DNA of 55,519 nucleotides, from NCBI GenBank assembly GCA_013001975.1, contig JABDKX010000039.1, forward strand, positions 1 through 55,519, read 5' to 3'. Both the position numbers and the translations under genes were made by a program. Shown here piece by piece: positions 38,701-45,508 of the stretch; the first letter of the stretch is position 1; each line of letters begins with the position of its first letter. The notes beneath the pieces were generated by a model. That model was not told the origin of the DNA, did no database searches, and saw nothing but the letters and a program-made list of their open reading frames with translations. This DNA comes from Saprospiraceae bacterium (GTDB taxonomy: Bacteria; Bacteroidota; Bacteroidia; Chitinophagales; Saprospiraceae).

Positions 38701-40772
38701 CTTGCATTTATCCCAGCTGAAGCAACAAATTTTACTGTAGGAATTAATGAAAGATCATTAGTACTACAAGTTGTGCTTTGTGCAACTGCATTTGAATTAA
38801 TTTGCTCAACACCAGAATAATTAGTCAATGAATAATATACATCATTTATATTGTAGCTTTGATTCGGTTGAACATACTGAGCAGGATCAATAGCGATATA
38901 ATATATATCATCCACTACCATTCCGTCAAAATTACCATCACCATCTTTATCGACATTATCCTTATTAAAAGAATAACGCCCACTAGCATTAGTAACTGTT
39001 GTTCCAACTAAGTTACAATTCCTATCATACATATTTACTGTAATACCAGCTATCCCTTCTTCTCCTGCACTTTGAGTTCCGTCACAATCAACATCATTCC
39101 AAACTAAGTTTCCAACTTCCGGCAATAATTTACCACATCTTGAAATGACATTTCCAAAGCCAGTCGCTTTTCCGAAATAATTATTTACATTATTACTATA
39201 TAATTCTTTTGAACCTACTTTGGCTCCATTGACAGTTGAATATCTGTGAAGACCTCCAGAATAAGTATTTCTTTCTGGGTCAAATACCGTAGAAACAACC
39301 TCATTTGTGCCTGGCATTACGAAAATTGAGCCCAAAGCAACATCTGGGTGATCCTCTCTATCTAAAATAAAGTAATCATCTCCAAAAAATTCTCCGCCAC
39401 CTGGACCTTCTCCATTACCAACTCCTGTTCCTCTCAGTTTACTCGTCTCTCCATTATTCTCTAAAACCCATGTGCCATTATAATTTTCAACCAAAAGAAT
39501 GTCTCCTTTTTGATCATCTACCCTACTTGTCGTACCATTACAATATGAATGCCCAAATCTATCAGATACGCCCAAAACCATATTACCATCATCAGTAAAA
39601 TCGATATCGGTTAACCACTGTTGATTATTCTTTAATCCAGTTGTCTCAATATTCCAGACACCTTTAGTGTAATCTGTACTGAATTCTAGACCAAAGGCTT
39701 CGGTTTCAAAATCAAACTTATAAACATGGAAAGAAAGATCTTCGGTATCTAATGAAGTTTCACCAGTACATGTGACACCAACATACAATGCACTGTTATG
39801 ATGTTCTACAGCAAAAATTCTGTAATCCCCAAACGAACATCCAGGATCAGGAACAGTAAATGCTGCAGTCGTAGAGGGTTGAGGATTATCGATATTTATC
39901 TTTACAATTGTGTTATTGTATAAATTGGCGATAAACAAATAATCTTTTGTATCATTAAATGACAAAGCGCCTAAACCAATTGTTCCTACTTGTTTACCAT
40001 AGTTACAATCATTAGGATCTGTGTAATCTAATTCACCAACCTCTTGACCAAGATCTGAAAGCTTGGCAAATAATTGGGTATTAGGATTGTTGCTTACATC
40101 AGTTATAAATATTGCATCATGTCCATGAGGTGTAAGTTGGGTATGTTGCTTAACAAAAGCTGAAGAATAGATCATCTGATTATTATCATTAAAACCTAAA
40201 CCCCAAATAGGACCAGTTTCATTTTGAGTAGCATAGACCTTTACGGCAGAACTGCCATCAAAATCATGCACCAAACCTATTAAAGTTTCCTGACCATCAT
40301 AGTTAGGAGCCAATGTATTAGCAAAACATGTTAATATGATTTCTGATGAACCACTGCAATTACTATTATTATCTAATATGCCAAGATCGACATTACAAGC
40401 AGGACTTGTTACGAACTGTACATCTGATCCTATATCAGGATCCGTTGATGATAAATAGTAAGTTGATGGAATTTCAAATTGGACTCGATAATTCTGACCA
40501 TCAATCAGGCCAGGAATACTATACTTTCCATTTGAAGATGAAATAGATTGACTTATTAATATGCCATTCTTATCATAAATTCGGATAAATACACCCGACT
40601 CTCCATTTTCAGTGGCATCTTTTACACCACTTAAATCTTTGTCTAGGAATACAGTTCCTTCAATTATGCCAGGAGCACATTGGCTTATTAGCATTGGGAT
40701 CGTCGCCAAACAAGCGGAAACGATTAGTAACAACGTACTAAATCGTCGCAAAACAATTACAGATTTTCTCAT
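26769..40772 (-). CDS. Giant T9SS-exported modular surface protein (4667 aa)
   Basis: A single uninterrupted 14-kb frame. Order: signal peptide (1-31); SdrD-B-like domain (32-125, GTVFLDKDLSGVKDATENGE); propeller-like region (135-545); second SdrD-B domain (549-635); three DUF11 domains (from about 698, 857, 1017) with DEDDHDP linkers; a block paralogous to the 1430-aa protein including a lectin-like fold (about 1394-2360); three more DUF11 domains (from about 2364, 2524, 2660); about 14 HYR-like Cys-rich modules (about 2827-3977); then a CarboxypepD-like module, a dockerin pair (about 4312-4377), a cohesin-like region and a type A T9SS sorting domain (about 4582-4667, LYQNVPNPWNESTEIKF). It is most likely a cell-surface stalk or adhesin. 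Domain limits are approximate. The function is inferred from domain type; no enzyme domain is recognised. Confidence 0.93.
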   Translation of the reverse strand: MRKSVIVLRRFSTLLLIVSACLATIPMLISQCAPGIIEGTVFLDKDLSGVKDATENGESGVFIRIYDKNGILISQSISSSNGKYSIPGLIDGQNYRVQFEIPSTYYLSSTDPDIGSDVQFVTSPACNVDLGILDNNSNCSGSSEIILTCFANTLAPNYDGQETLIGLVHDFDGSSAVKVYATQNETGPIWGLGFNDNNQMIYSSAFVKQHTQLTPHGHDAIFITDVSNNPNTQLFAKLSDLGQEVGELDYTDPNDCNYGKQVGTIGLGALSFNDTKDYLFIANLYNNTIVKINIDNPQPSTTAAFTVPDPGCSFGDYRIFAVEHHNSALYVGVTCTGETSLDTEDLSFHVYKFDFETEAFGLEFSTDYTKGVWNIETTGLKNNQQWLTDIDFTDDGNMVLGVSDRFGHSYCNGTTSRVDDQKGDILLVENYNGTWVLENNGETSKLRGTGVGNGEGPGGGEFFGDDYFILDREDHPDVALGSIFVMPGTNEVVSTVFDPERNTYSGGLHRYSTVNGAKVGSKELYSNNVNNYFGKATGFGNVISRCGKLLPEVGNLVWNDVDCDGTQSAGEEGIAGITVNMYDRNCNLVGTTVTNASGRYSFNKDNVDKDGDGNFDGMVVDDIYYIAIDPAQYVQPNQSYNINDVYYSLTNYSGVEQINSNAVAQSTTCSTNDLSLIPTVKFVASAGINASLDIGLKASTEFDLALTKKLVSTQDVKENDLLTFEIKVYNQGGIVASEYEIVDYLTAAFTFNQADNPGWTIDGKNVKKVITENLTPTQNRTETLKLRLKTTADISNYVNYAEISYAKDQFGNISSDIDSNPDDVKNNDKGGYPEDITDNLYTDDGTIDEDDHDPAKVYVLDLALRNILQDVRTYDVGEFATFEMTIINQGNVAVTEFDVVNQFPTVMTFESSANPGWTQSSAAQVVYTHSETLEVGERKKISINLRINDSYNYDDILNLAEISRIVSANPAVTRDVDSTPNAFLLDDNGGNPYDNSDNMVGDDGSFDEDDHDPAILSVRLIDLALLKTNQKDVYNPGDLVEFQITVFNQGQTSVGELMVVDYLPEYTTLADNTWAVDDTDPTGSTVYKNLNFIAGFNPGDSHTEFITLKVDEDVTSGYVINMAEIAAVYDRNGVDVSGHDVDSEPDRLRFNDNGGVFSTITDNEIRDDGTMDEDDHDPSGFYIASASFTNSCHCLSNASNIFNGQFLDSLTVTAPPGQTWYIDEVNNLYHVSSPAPPGAVVPFTTGPGGYILTEFPLTPDLSEYLLEGIFEDGKQFNIRVTNGSGVYLQASSAGYDCTYNRETIVSATDGLSAVCSGSLHSYGVVSNNSCNDFEWSLSAGGTIMGPIDQETVSVRWDIAAGGPYELTYSPLCPDMCLAPIVTEIIVGDASSSMSCHGEINVSLNNYCSSQMYANVFLTSQTLPNEAYQLMMVDSHGKVVHNNLLTREHLWKTLTAKVTDPCTGNSCWSKVRVEDKSAPSIQCNDISVPCNLMESYEPLMLENCHEDATIRLIGETITPLTCDPTHIKEVKRTYVSEDGYGNISEPCEQTIRLERIPLDEIEYPEHFILNMGTNLTCIDSIYDENGNVKTEITGVPKLNGHPIYPVEDFYCNVGIDYSDFVVAEFGCVQKIMRTWRVYESWCTTGVLATPYVQTIEIADTKPPVVTCPDPIIVTSSGTDCSAEVILELPTITDDCSTTFIIDLSYDGGFNRNVKTAQQVTIESGVSQAKYFVYDQCENIDSCSINIEVLDQSNPVAVCDENTIVSLRSTGTAKAFAHTFDDGSYDDCSLFKTLVRRMDSQCDCVRPEFEDMNFLGERDGSYYYLSSFKTHGTKAFDYSSAYGGNLVVLDSEDECNWLHQQAIKYISSPYYIGLSDKGHPGQFTWEDHTEPDFNKFIGGSPADVGDNVVTNLYGDWVVVDGFDVEAYYILEVNDPCGFSDEVYFCCEDAAEIQQVVFRVVDYFGRTNECMVNVEVQDKVAPKITCPPSQDVSCERDINIEDLSEFGTATATDQCGSEISDSIIDTRNECMFGDIIRRFYASDNNGFSSCDQVLTIINTLGTTENVITWPLDFDTDLGCTQGDLHPDSLAVEFGRPRYDISNCNQLAVSYDEQRFAFAGPGSDACLKILRRWTVIDWCQMDDPDYEPETYDQVIKVNNVVGPTIQTGCDTLNIFTEECLSENVSFSATAEDDCTLPEDLKARIQIDTFSDGMGVFDIEVKMTAGQINFNGQLPIGQHFALISFTDQCNNTTTCAKIINVNNITIPTAACIDGISIAVEPMDLDGNGTPDTERACVFPEMVDASSTHVCDTPINLSFSQDTTHDKLIFDCNDLGIQTIELWVTDIFGNTALCETTVEVQDNNNEDFCPRFDLALIKTLDTIATPGPFEPGDAVTFNINVINQGNIGAFDIGLVDYVPDGLTLNDGNWTQNGDLATLNDNIVFLEDSTNVDVKISFTIDSDFMGFSLTNTAEISQADNDNDPNNPPMEDSDSTPDMINDDVVGGDNSVNSENGDEDDHDVAIIEVEQTFDLALEKDCSTGGPYMPGSTVTYILTVTNQGTVNAPNVELEDNIPSGLILNDSDWTQNGSVATLNTPIPLVAVGTSVDVEITFTIDDMFMNQSIVNTAQIIDPNNLLLEDVDSTPGNDDGDQSEDDEASKMIVVGQVFDLALLKQINFVATPGPFNTGDDVAFTVTVYNQGSIDATNVQVIDYVPEGFTFDPSLNTDFNIAGSNASAIVNVDSDEFVELDLVLSIDDDFGGNALINSAEIISANNALGLDDQDDDLANTNPNGVNPELLSDDDINDERPGTPGSMDNPNDEDDYDPAVVDVNCTLLPVCQSLDMLDVFLDDSPNGGGTVTIDPASLDDGSFAACINENVTLSIVSGGSTFDCTDLGSGNIVTLQATDTNGNVSTNDCQTDITVIDNTPPTLTCTDVTVSVNNAGQPILVESDIVTSSDDNCFVADTTIDLTGINLDSLICTPMTAVITVNDQSNNDSANCEFLITIENSAPEAFCNTPLTFSLDANGEFTLLESQVDNGSTDDCSEGALLFDLDINMFDCDDVDEVNVVVLTVTDEAGLTDTCSSTIVIEDNINPVANCQDRTVELNANGNGLVTANQVNDGSTDECGVFMVSLDNMSFDCDDIVAVQTVVLTVTDNNGNTDTCEASITVEDNEDPTVTCEAPFDVILDDMGMATVTVDEYIVSSDDNCGIVSMTASQTMFDCSDVDLSPITISVIVQDASMNADTCMTTVNIIDNQNPSCTLAPLTGDVAALSTITLEELGYSGSDNCATTAELEVNATIDPIMFGCNFVGMTRTVTVTVTDGSGNTSTCEASVDIIDVTTPECISQDITVSLDETGNASITPEDVDNGSTSGCDDMPMLTVIPSMFDCMDAGTDVTVTLTISTSNGESDSCDALVTVEDNMPPELSCAIDTMFSVGDDLFVLSPMDIVYSSTDNCDIMSLTADMAMFTCDDIDQVTTVTVTATDVNGNSTTCQTDVTVVDDIDPECTLMGGTFPPDVEITLAQILDSSDDNCDDNLDFSIDQNIFDCTELGVNTITVTVTDDSGNTGTCFVDVTIEDIPEPVCNSFSDITVFLDAIGEITILPSDVDSMSFAGCAGIANLEVTPDFFACNDAGGFNTTTLTVTDGNGLTATCTTNVTVLDTISPVISCPTDVTIELDADGNVDLDAMLDLNISATDGCDIESILLDINSVDCSDKPGPVVITATATDENGNTDTCAVNVTVEDNMAPTCTLLENLVLPPNVIITPATVLDQFTDNCATASSLTTVVPNEFDCTQLGVQTITVTVTDDCDNTGTCDVEITIEDNSMPICVSQDITVSLNSSGIVMIDAEDVDGGSSAACGSSVTLSVTPDIFSCDDIGDNIVELTVTASGGDSDSCTATVTVVDDIPPTIVCPADMTLPCDSDISNLDAFGDPTVSDNCDMNIDVVETNIIDVNGCNVGTVLRTFTATDDEGNTSSCMQTITIDAGANPIVEADITWPTSPFVLTGCIPDANNIDSGMPIVDTSNAECFDITISFEDFGNTGNNCNNTFTRTWTVVDSCQTNGTFTFNQIIDIDDQIGPDVSGPADMVIILPGGVCDTFLNLPATVTDCTSGFTAVNDSPHADSNATADASGTYPVGFTSINVTATDACGNDSIYNYTVSIIDTTVFFVDCAKIIDNIESNMMVTIPISAAMPTVDGSCGTSATYDFSFSATDPTVDIIIADCSFVGFQDYTIYLFVGTTLVDSCTNLLQIVDPSGFCTAPIAGTVTGDVFTPDNRMVDEVSVALVGSPFEDQMTDTEGKYAFPEMPFGGTYMVEPRKDIDYLNGVSTLDLIEIQKHVLGIRQLDSPYKLIAADVNRSGDVTTADLLELRRLILGVYDELPNNTSWRMIDSEYKFVDAQDPFTYELPEYYEIFNFEEAMKVDFVGVKIGDVNNSVVANALDKSLEPRSGNVFKYDVVEAKHKAGTIINLKFSSEQLNSIKGIQHTLSINSEFGELISFEPITDGLSMKNVNKDLFGFGLLNLSWHKSADWSSEDTNEMFELSVRIKKNVYTSDLVQVSQKGIKPEAYYGSNIANVDIDFRSIDEIEGVISLYQNVPNPWNESTEIKFYMPSDDKVVLNVYDVNGKRIYQQKTDAKIGVNKIRLNEVEFKTTGILYYELISGSTRLMNKMLLIK
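28840..32290 (-). repeat. About 14 tandem HYR-like modules (about 246 bp each)
   Basis: Each module encodes about 82 residues, starting with a Cys motif (such as CISQDITVSLDETGN), containing a DNC or GC core and FDC, and closing with TVTVTDxxGNTxTC and a VxDxxxP linker. Modules 6-8, 9-11 and 12-14 form a higher-order triplet repeat (starts near 31020, 30275 and 29550; period about 735 bases). Confidence 0.85.
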
Positions 40773-41284
40773 TTCAGACCTTGAGTTAAGTAAATTCGTT
40801 TTCTAAAAAATTAAATTAGCTCTGATGAGTATGGCAGGATAGTTTACTTCATGACATGCCTCGTCAGTTACGACATCAAAAAAATGATGCAGTTTCGGTT
40901 TTTAGGTCTTACTTGAAAATGCAATAACTTCATATTACATTATTTGCAAATATATAAACAATTATTAAATCGACTACTATATATTATAAAAAAATGTAAT
41001 TTGTTTTTTAGATCCCTTATTTTATTGACGTTTTCAAATATATGATTAGCTTATATAAAGCGTAAAATGAAAAGAAATACCCCGAAGTTGATCATGATTT
41101 TTATGAATAATCCTCCTATTTATAATTCTTAAACCCCACTTAGAAGTATCATTTGCTTGCCAAAAATGTCATCTTAACCGATTGTCAATAGATTTATTGA
41201 GCTTATTTATATATAAATGTGACAAGGGTGTGGATAATATTAAGGATGTATATATTTTGTGACGCATTAAAAGACCCGTTTACC
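40773..41284. other. Divergent intergenic region (512 bp) between the giant surface gene and kbl
   Basis: No ORF, hairpin or RNA gene is apparent. On the minus strand TATATTTG (40954-40947) matches the -7 box TAnnTTTG and could drive the giant gene with an about 170-base 5' leader; a -33 element is not clear. The word TTACGACATC (40868-40877) also occurs upstream of the giant gene at the left edge. Confidence 0.4.
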
Positions 41285-42478
41285 ATGAAACAAATAAATC
41301 AAGACATTCAAAAAGAATTAGATGAAATAAGATCCAAAGGCCTTTTTAAAGAGGAAAGGATTATAATCACACCTCAATCAGCGAAAATAAAGACCCAATC
41401 GAACCCAGAAGTTCTAAATTTCTGTGCAAATAACTATCTAGGCCTTTCTTCACATCCTGAAGTATTGGAAGCGGCCAAAGCGACCCTTGATTCACATGGT
41501 TTTGGACTTTCATCTGTCAGATTCATATGCGGAACTCAAGATATTCATAAGCAATTGGAAGAAAAAATAGCTGAGTTTGTAGGTTGTGAAGATGCTATTC
41601 TCTATGCTGCCGCTTTTGACGCGAACGGTGGCCTATTCGAACCTCTCCTAAATGCTGAGGATGCTATTATTTCTGATCAACTTAATCACGCCTCTATCAT
41701 TGATGGCATCAGATTATGTAAAGCTAAGAGATACAGATTCTTGAATAATAACATGGCTGATTTGGAAAAAAAACTGAAGGAAGCTAAGGAAAATGGTGCA
41801 AGAAGAATGATGATTGCCACAGATGGTGTCTTTTCAATGGACGGCATTATTGCTCAAATTGATAAAATCTGTGACCTTGCTGATAAATATGGTGCATTGG
41901 TAATGGTTGATGATTGTCATGCAACAGGATTTACAGGTAAAACAGGAAGAGGAAGTGCTGAACATGCCAATGCATTTGGAAGAGTGGATATTATAACAGG
42001 CACATTTGGTAAAGCGCTGGGAGGTGCTTCTGGTGGTTTCACGGCGGCTTCAAAAGAAATAGTTTCCATGCTCCGTCAAAAATCAAGACCTTACCTCTTC
42101 TCAAATACATTAGCGCCAGCAATCGTTGGCGCCTCCATTAAAGTAATCGATGTTTTATCACAAAGTACCGCGTTAAGAGACAAACTTGAACGAAACACAA
42201 AACATTTTAGGGCTGGAATGACGGAAGCGGGATTTGATATCATTGAAGGAACACATCCTATAACGCCAGTTATGTTGTATGATGCTAAGTTGGCACAAGA
42301 GTTTTCAAGATTGTTACTTGAAGAAGGCATTTATGTCATTGGTTTTTTCTACCCTGTAGTTCCAATGGAAAAAGCAAGAATCAGAGTTCAAATATCTGCA
42401 GGACATGAGATAGAAGATATTGATAAAGCGATCGCTGCATTTACAAAAGTAGGAAAAGCCCTTAATGTAATAAATTAA
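41285..42478 (+). CDS. kbl: Glycine C-acetyltransferase (2-amino-3-ketobutyrate CoA ligase)
   Basis: A PLP enzyme of the alpha-oxoamine synthase family that converts 2-amino-3-oxobutyrate and CoA to glycine and acetyl-CoA in threonine breakdown. Visible: [16 protein letters not shown] near the start, [31 protein letters not shown] and the PLP-lysine loop [16 protein letters not shown] chose the ATG at 41285 (397 aa), the normal Kbl length; an upstream GTG at 41219 would add 22 residues of no recognisable family match. No threonine dehydrogenase gene is adjacent. The next gene starts 3 bases after its stop, so it leads an operon. Confidence 0.94.
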   Translation: MKQINQDIQKELDEIRSKGLFKEERIIITPQSAKIKTQSNPEVLNFCANNYLGLSSHPEVLEAAKATLDSHGFGLSSVRFICGTQDIHKQLEEKIAEFVGCEDAILYAAAFDANGGLFEPLLNAEDAIISDQLNHASIIDGIRLCKAKRYRFLNNNMADLEKKLKEAKENGARRMMIATDGVFSMDGIIAQIDKICDLADKYGALVMVDDCHATGFTGKTGRGSAEHANAFGRVDIITGTFGKALGGASGGFTAASKEIVSMLRQKSRPYLFSNTLAPAIVGASIKVIDVLSQSTALRDKLERNTKHFRAGMTEAGFDIIEGTHPITPVMLYDAKLAQEFSRLLLEEGIYVIGFFYPVVPMEKARIRVQISAGHEIEDIDKAIAAFTKVGKALNVIN

Positions 42479-42481
42479 TAT

Positions 42482-42838
42482 ATGCTGAATACCGCATCAG
42501 AACAAAGACTTACTTTTCAAGAATTCAAAACTTTCATTTTGATATATGCTGCGCATATAGACTATGAATATTCAGAGAATGAAATTTCATTTATACTTTC
42601 ATGTTCCCACCAAGATGTTTACGAGCGCATGCTTGAATTATTTAAGGTTAAAAATGATTACTCTTGTATGAAACTGATTCTCTCACATAGAAGTGATTAT
42701 TTTGACACCAAAGAAAAGCAAGAATCATTATTCAATTTATTAGTTGAGTTATTTAAAGTTGATGGAGATTTCTCTAGAATAGAAAAAAACTTTCTTCCAT
42801 TCTTTCAAAAAATGATTGAAGCAACAGAACTTTCTTAA
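42482..42838 (+). CDS. Small helical protein, TerB-like
   Basis: A 118-aa soluble protein, likely all helix. The pattern FILIYAAHIDYEYSENE...FKVDGDFSRIEKNFL resembles the acidic, helical TerB/TerB-like fold, where an Asp-rich loop (DYEYSENE, DGDFSR) may bind metal. The resemblance is weak and the function unknown. It starts 3 bases after kbl and ends 14 bases before the SDR gene, so it belongs to their operon. Confidence 0.7.
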   Translation: MLNTASEQRLTFQEFKTFILIYAAHIDYEYSENEISFILSCSHQDVYERMLELFKVKNDYSCMKLILSHRSDYFDTKEKQESLFNLLVELFKVDGDFSRIEKNFLPFFQKMIEATELS

Positions 42839-42852
42839 AAGCAATTTTAATC

Positions 42853-43626
42853 ATGGAATTACATTTAAAAGACAAATTATTTGTTGTGACTGGCGCCACT
42901 AGTGGCATTGGTCATTCTATAGCACGTTCATTAATAAAAGAAGGTGCAAAAGTTATTGTTAATGCTCGTGGAGAAGAAAAATTATCTGCATTTAAAAATG
43001 AATTTCATGATCAAATCGAAATTCATCAAGGAGATATAACGACGGATGCAACCATCAGCAGCTTGATAATGAAAATAGGCAAGCGGCATCTTGACGGTAT
43101 CGTTTTTAATGCTGGTGGTCCACCTCCCAAATCATTCAATGAAACAAAATTGCAAGATTGGGATAATGCTTATGACAGTTTATTGAGATGGAAGGTCAAA
43201 CTTTCAAAAGAGTTTATTCCTCTGCTAAAAACCAACAATTATGGAAGAATGCTTTTTATTGAAAGTGTATCCGTTAAGCAACCAATCGATAATCTTATTC
43301 TATCTAACTCTTTGAGGTTAGCCGTTGTTGGTTTTGTCAAAACTTTATCGTCAGAAGTTGCTGACAGTGGCATCACTGTAAACATTCTAGCTCCCGGGTA
43401 TCACTCTACTCCACGCATGGAACAATTGTTTAAAAAGAAAGCCATGTTATTGGGCATCTCACCTCAAGAAGCCAAATTAGAATTTGAAAAAGAAATCCTT
43501 GTTGGAAAGATGGGAGACACCGATGATTTGGCATCACTGGCGACGTGGTTATTGTCACCACATTCCAGATATATTACAGGTCAAACAATTAATGTTGACG
43601 GCGGGTTAGCTAAAGGATCGCTTTAG
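42853..43626 (+). CDS. SDR family oxidoreductase, atypical BKR-like subgroup
   Basis: A 257-aa Rossmann protein with the cofactor loop VVTGATSGIGHSIA and NAGGPPP in place of the usual NNAG. The normal catalytic Tyr-x-x-x-Lys is missing: the matching site reads ILSNSLRLAVVGFVKTL after SVSVKQP. This is the known SDR subgroup with GGPPP and SNxxR motifs that departs from the standard tetrad, so it may be an oxidoreductase with altered chemistry or a non-enzymatic member. The C-terminus (TGQTINVDGGLAKGSL) is typical. It is the third gene in the kbl operon. Substrate unknown. Confidence 0.87.
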   Translation: MELHLKDKLFVVTGATSGIGHSIARSLIKEGAKVIVNARGEEKLSAFKNEFHDQIEIHQGDITTDATISSLIMKIGKRHLDGIVFNAGGPPPKSFNETKLQDWDNAYDSLLRWKVKLSKEFIPLLKTNNYGRMLFIESVSVKQPIDNLILSNSLRLAVVGFVKTLSSEVADSGITVNILAPGYHSTPRMEQLFKKKAMLLGISPQEAKLEFEKEILVGKMGDTDDLASLATWLLSPHSRYITGQTINVDGGLAKGSL

Positions 43627-43681
43627 AATTATGAATTAATTTAATACAAGATATTTTAATTCCACAATTTTGAATTATTAA

Positions 43682-44248
43682 TTACTTATTTTTTTCAAGA
43701 TAATCTATCAACTGCTCATAAGACATTTCATTGCCTTGAATAAAGAATTTCATTAAAGACATATACTTTTCTGTGTTCTTATATCCTATACCGTAAGATA
43801 CGACCTTTGTCTTTTCTTCTTCTAACGCATCGAATGTAATGACGTTATAAAAATCTTTGGCATCTGACTTCATGAATTCAGGAAAATTTCTTGATATTTC
43901 AGCCTGCAAAGTCAACAATTTTTTGGGTACATAATTTATAATATGAAGATATATTGTTGTACTATCACCTATTGTAGCGTTAGGATCGTATGATGTCCTT
44001 ATTAATCCACCCACTTTAAAATCTACATCAGCCTTTGGCACAAAAGCACCTTCCCACCCTTCTTTCGTTGTATAAGCATCCCAAACATCATCTAACGGTA
44101 CATTAACATCGAATTCTTGAATTAAAACCAATTCACCAATGTAAGAAGAATCTATTATTGATGTTACGCGCTTCGTTTCTTGTGCTGATATGGTTGTACA
44201 ATAACAAAATATTGCTAATAAAAAAGTTGCTAATTTAATAATTATCAT
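43682..44248 (-). CDS. Exported SRPBCC/START-like protein
   Basis: I placed the start at the ATG at 44248, giving 188 aa with a normal signal peptide (MIIIKLATFLLAIFCYCTTI, cleaved near SAQ). A longer frame begins at 44293 but adds 15 unlikely residues. The mature part has the SRPBCC pattern of AHSA1-like proteins: EFDVNVPLDDVWDAYTTKEG, then FKVGGLIRTSYDP, and the end helix EQLIDYLEKNK. Such proteins bind hydrophobic ligands. The ligand is unknown. It converges with the kbl operon. Confidence 0.75.
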   Translation of the reverse strand: MIIIKLATFLLAIFCYCTTISAQETKRVTSIIDSSYIGELVLIQEFDVNVPLDDVWDAYTTKEGWEGAFVPKADVDFKVGGLIRTSYDPNATIGDSTTIYLHIINYVPKKLLTLQAEISRNFPEFMKSDAKDFYNVITFDALEEEKTKVVSYGIGYKNTEKYMSLMKFFIQGNEMSYEQLIDYLEKNK

Positions 44249-44578
44249 ATATTTAAAATTCAGAAAACTAAGATAATAAAAAAGAGGATACAACTTCTTG
44301 CCTCCTATTCTAAATTATATCAGACTTCTAAATTATACCTATTTCTTGCTAGCTGTAAAATGTTGTAGCTACTCTGTATAAAGCAATGGCTTTTTTGTTT
44401 TATGAATTGATTCGTAAACCATCGATTAAAAAAAATAAACTATACTTCTGACAAAAATCAATTTATAATTTTTAGTTTTCTTTTACTATTCCAAAAATAG
44501 ATTGTGTCGGCAAAGCACATCCTAAGGATATGATTCAAATAAAATTTGCATTACATTAGTGATAAATAATGTTTAATT
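44249..44578. other. Divergent intergenic region (330 bp)
   Basis: Lies between the exported SRPBCC protein and the lipoprotein gene. A sequence TAAAATTTG (from about 44539) resembles a -7 box but has one base too many. I see no ORF or hairpin of note. Confidence 0.4.
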
Positions 44579-45397
44579 ATGAGAACTTCAATCATTAAGA
44601 TAACTGCTTTTAGTTTCATTATGATTTCATTGTTTATGGGCTGTAAAAAGGAGAACCTAATAGACCCAATGGATACTCCGGAAGATGATCCTGAAATAAT
44701 AATAGAAATCGAAAAAGATACCTTTAATTCTTCAATACCATTTGAAGTAGGTATTGTAAGTGCTAATATTGATACTGTTTCTCACACATCCTACCCCAGC
44801 ACATTTCAGGGAATGGAGTTTGATATTGATGGTGATTCACTCATCGATATTTCATTTAGTAAATTTTTTGAAATGTCCTCCGGTGGAATTCGCAAAAACC
44901 ATTTCTTAAGTAATATTAATAATGATAAAATTTCTTTCTTGCTTCACTCAGTGCCAGACACTATTAGAAAGTGTAGTTATTTCCCAAATGACTCTTTTAA
45001 AATTACTCGAACATATAATCGATTTGCCACAATCGAATGTCCAGAAAATGGTATTGACACCATTTCCAGGACTGAGATCGATACAGTTCTCTTAAAATTT
45101 AATAAAGGCGACCAAATTCCTTCTGAACAATATTGGTCTCAAGAAAACTTGATTCTTGCACATACAAATACTTCTGGATATCAATGGGAAGACAGTAATG
45201 GCGTTGTGCTCGGATTTTCCTTTCATACCTACAAAGGCGATTGGGCAACTGATTATTGGACAACCAAAGGTGGTTATGTTGTATTTAGATATCTTTTAGA
45301 GACTGAAGAATACAGATATGGCTGGGCAAAAGTTCATGTCACTGAAAATACTTTTTTGTTTATTTCAGAGGTAGCCTTTGAGAGATTAGTTCCATAA
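44579..45397 (+). CDS. Hypothetical lipoprotein
   Basis: A 272-aa protein with a lipoprotein signal peptide (lipobox LFMGC, Cys22) followed by an acidic linker (PMDTPEDDPE). The rest is beta-rich with FDIDGDSLIDI, a possible Ca-binding Asp loop, and WATDYWTTKGGYVVFRYLLE. I do not recognise a family. Localisation to the periplasm or outer membrane is inferred from the signal. Confidence 0.75.
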   Translation: MRTSIIKITAFSFIMISLFMGCKKENLIDPMDTPEDDPEIIIEIEKDTFNSSIPFEVGIVSANIDTVSHTSYPSTFQGMEFDIDGDSLIDISFSKFFEMSSGGIRKNHFLSNINNDKISFLLHSVPDTIRKCSYFPNDSFKITRTYNRFATIECPENGIDTISRTEIDTVLLKFNKGDQIPSEQYWSQENLILAHTNTSGYQWEDSNGVVLGFSFHTYKGDWATDYWTTKGGYVVFRYLLETEEYRYGWAKVHVTENTFLFISEVAFERLVP

Positions 45398-45508
45398 AAT
45401 TTCTGAGTAAATGGTTGAAACATTGCCATTAGAATCAAGTAATTTCCCAAGACGAAACTTTACATCTTTTTGATTTGTCTCTTCAAGTCATTATATTAAG
45501 GTCATAAA

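Noticed and set aside
41219-41284. GTG start for kbl with 22 extra residues
   Set aside because: The ATG at 41285 gives the normal family length and start ([19 protein letters not shown]); the extra residues have no match to the family.
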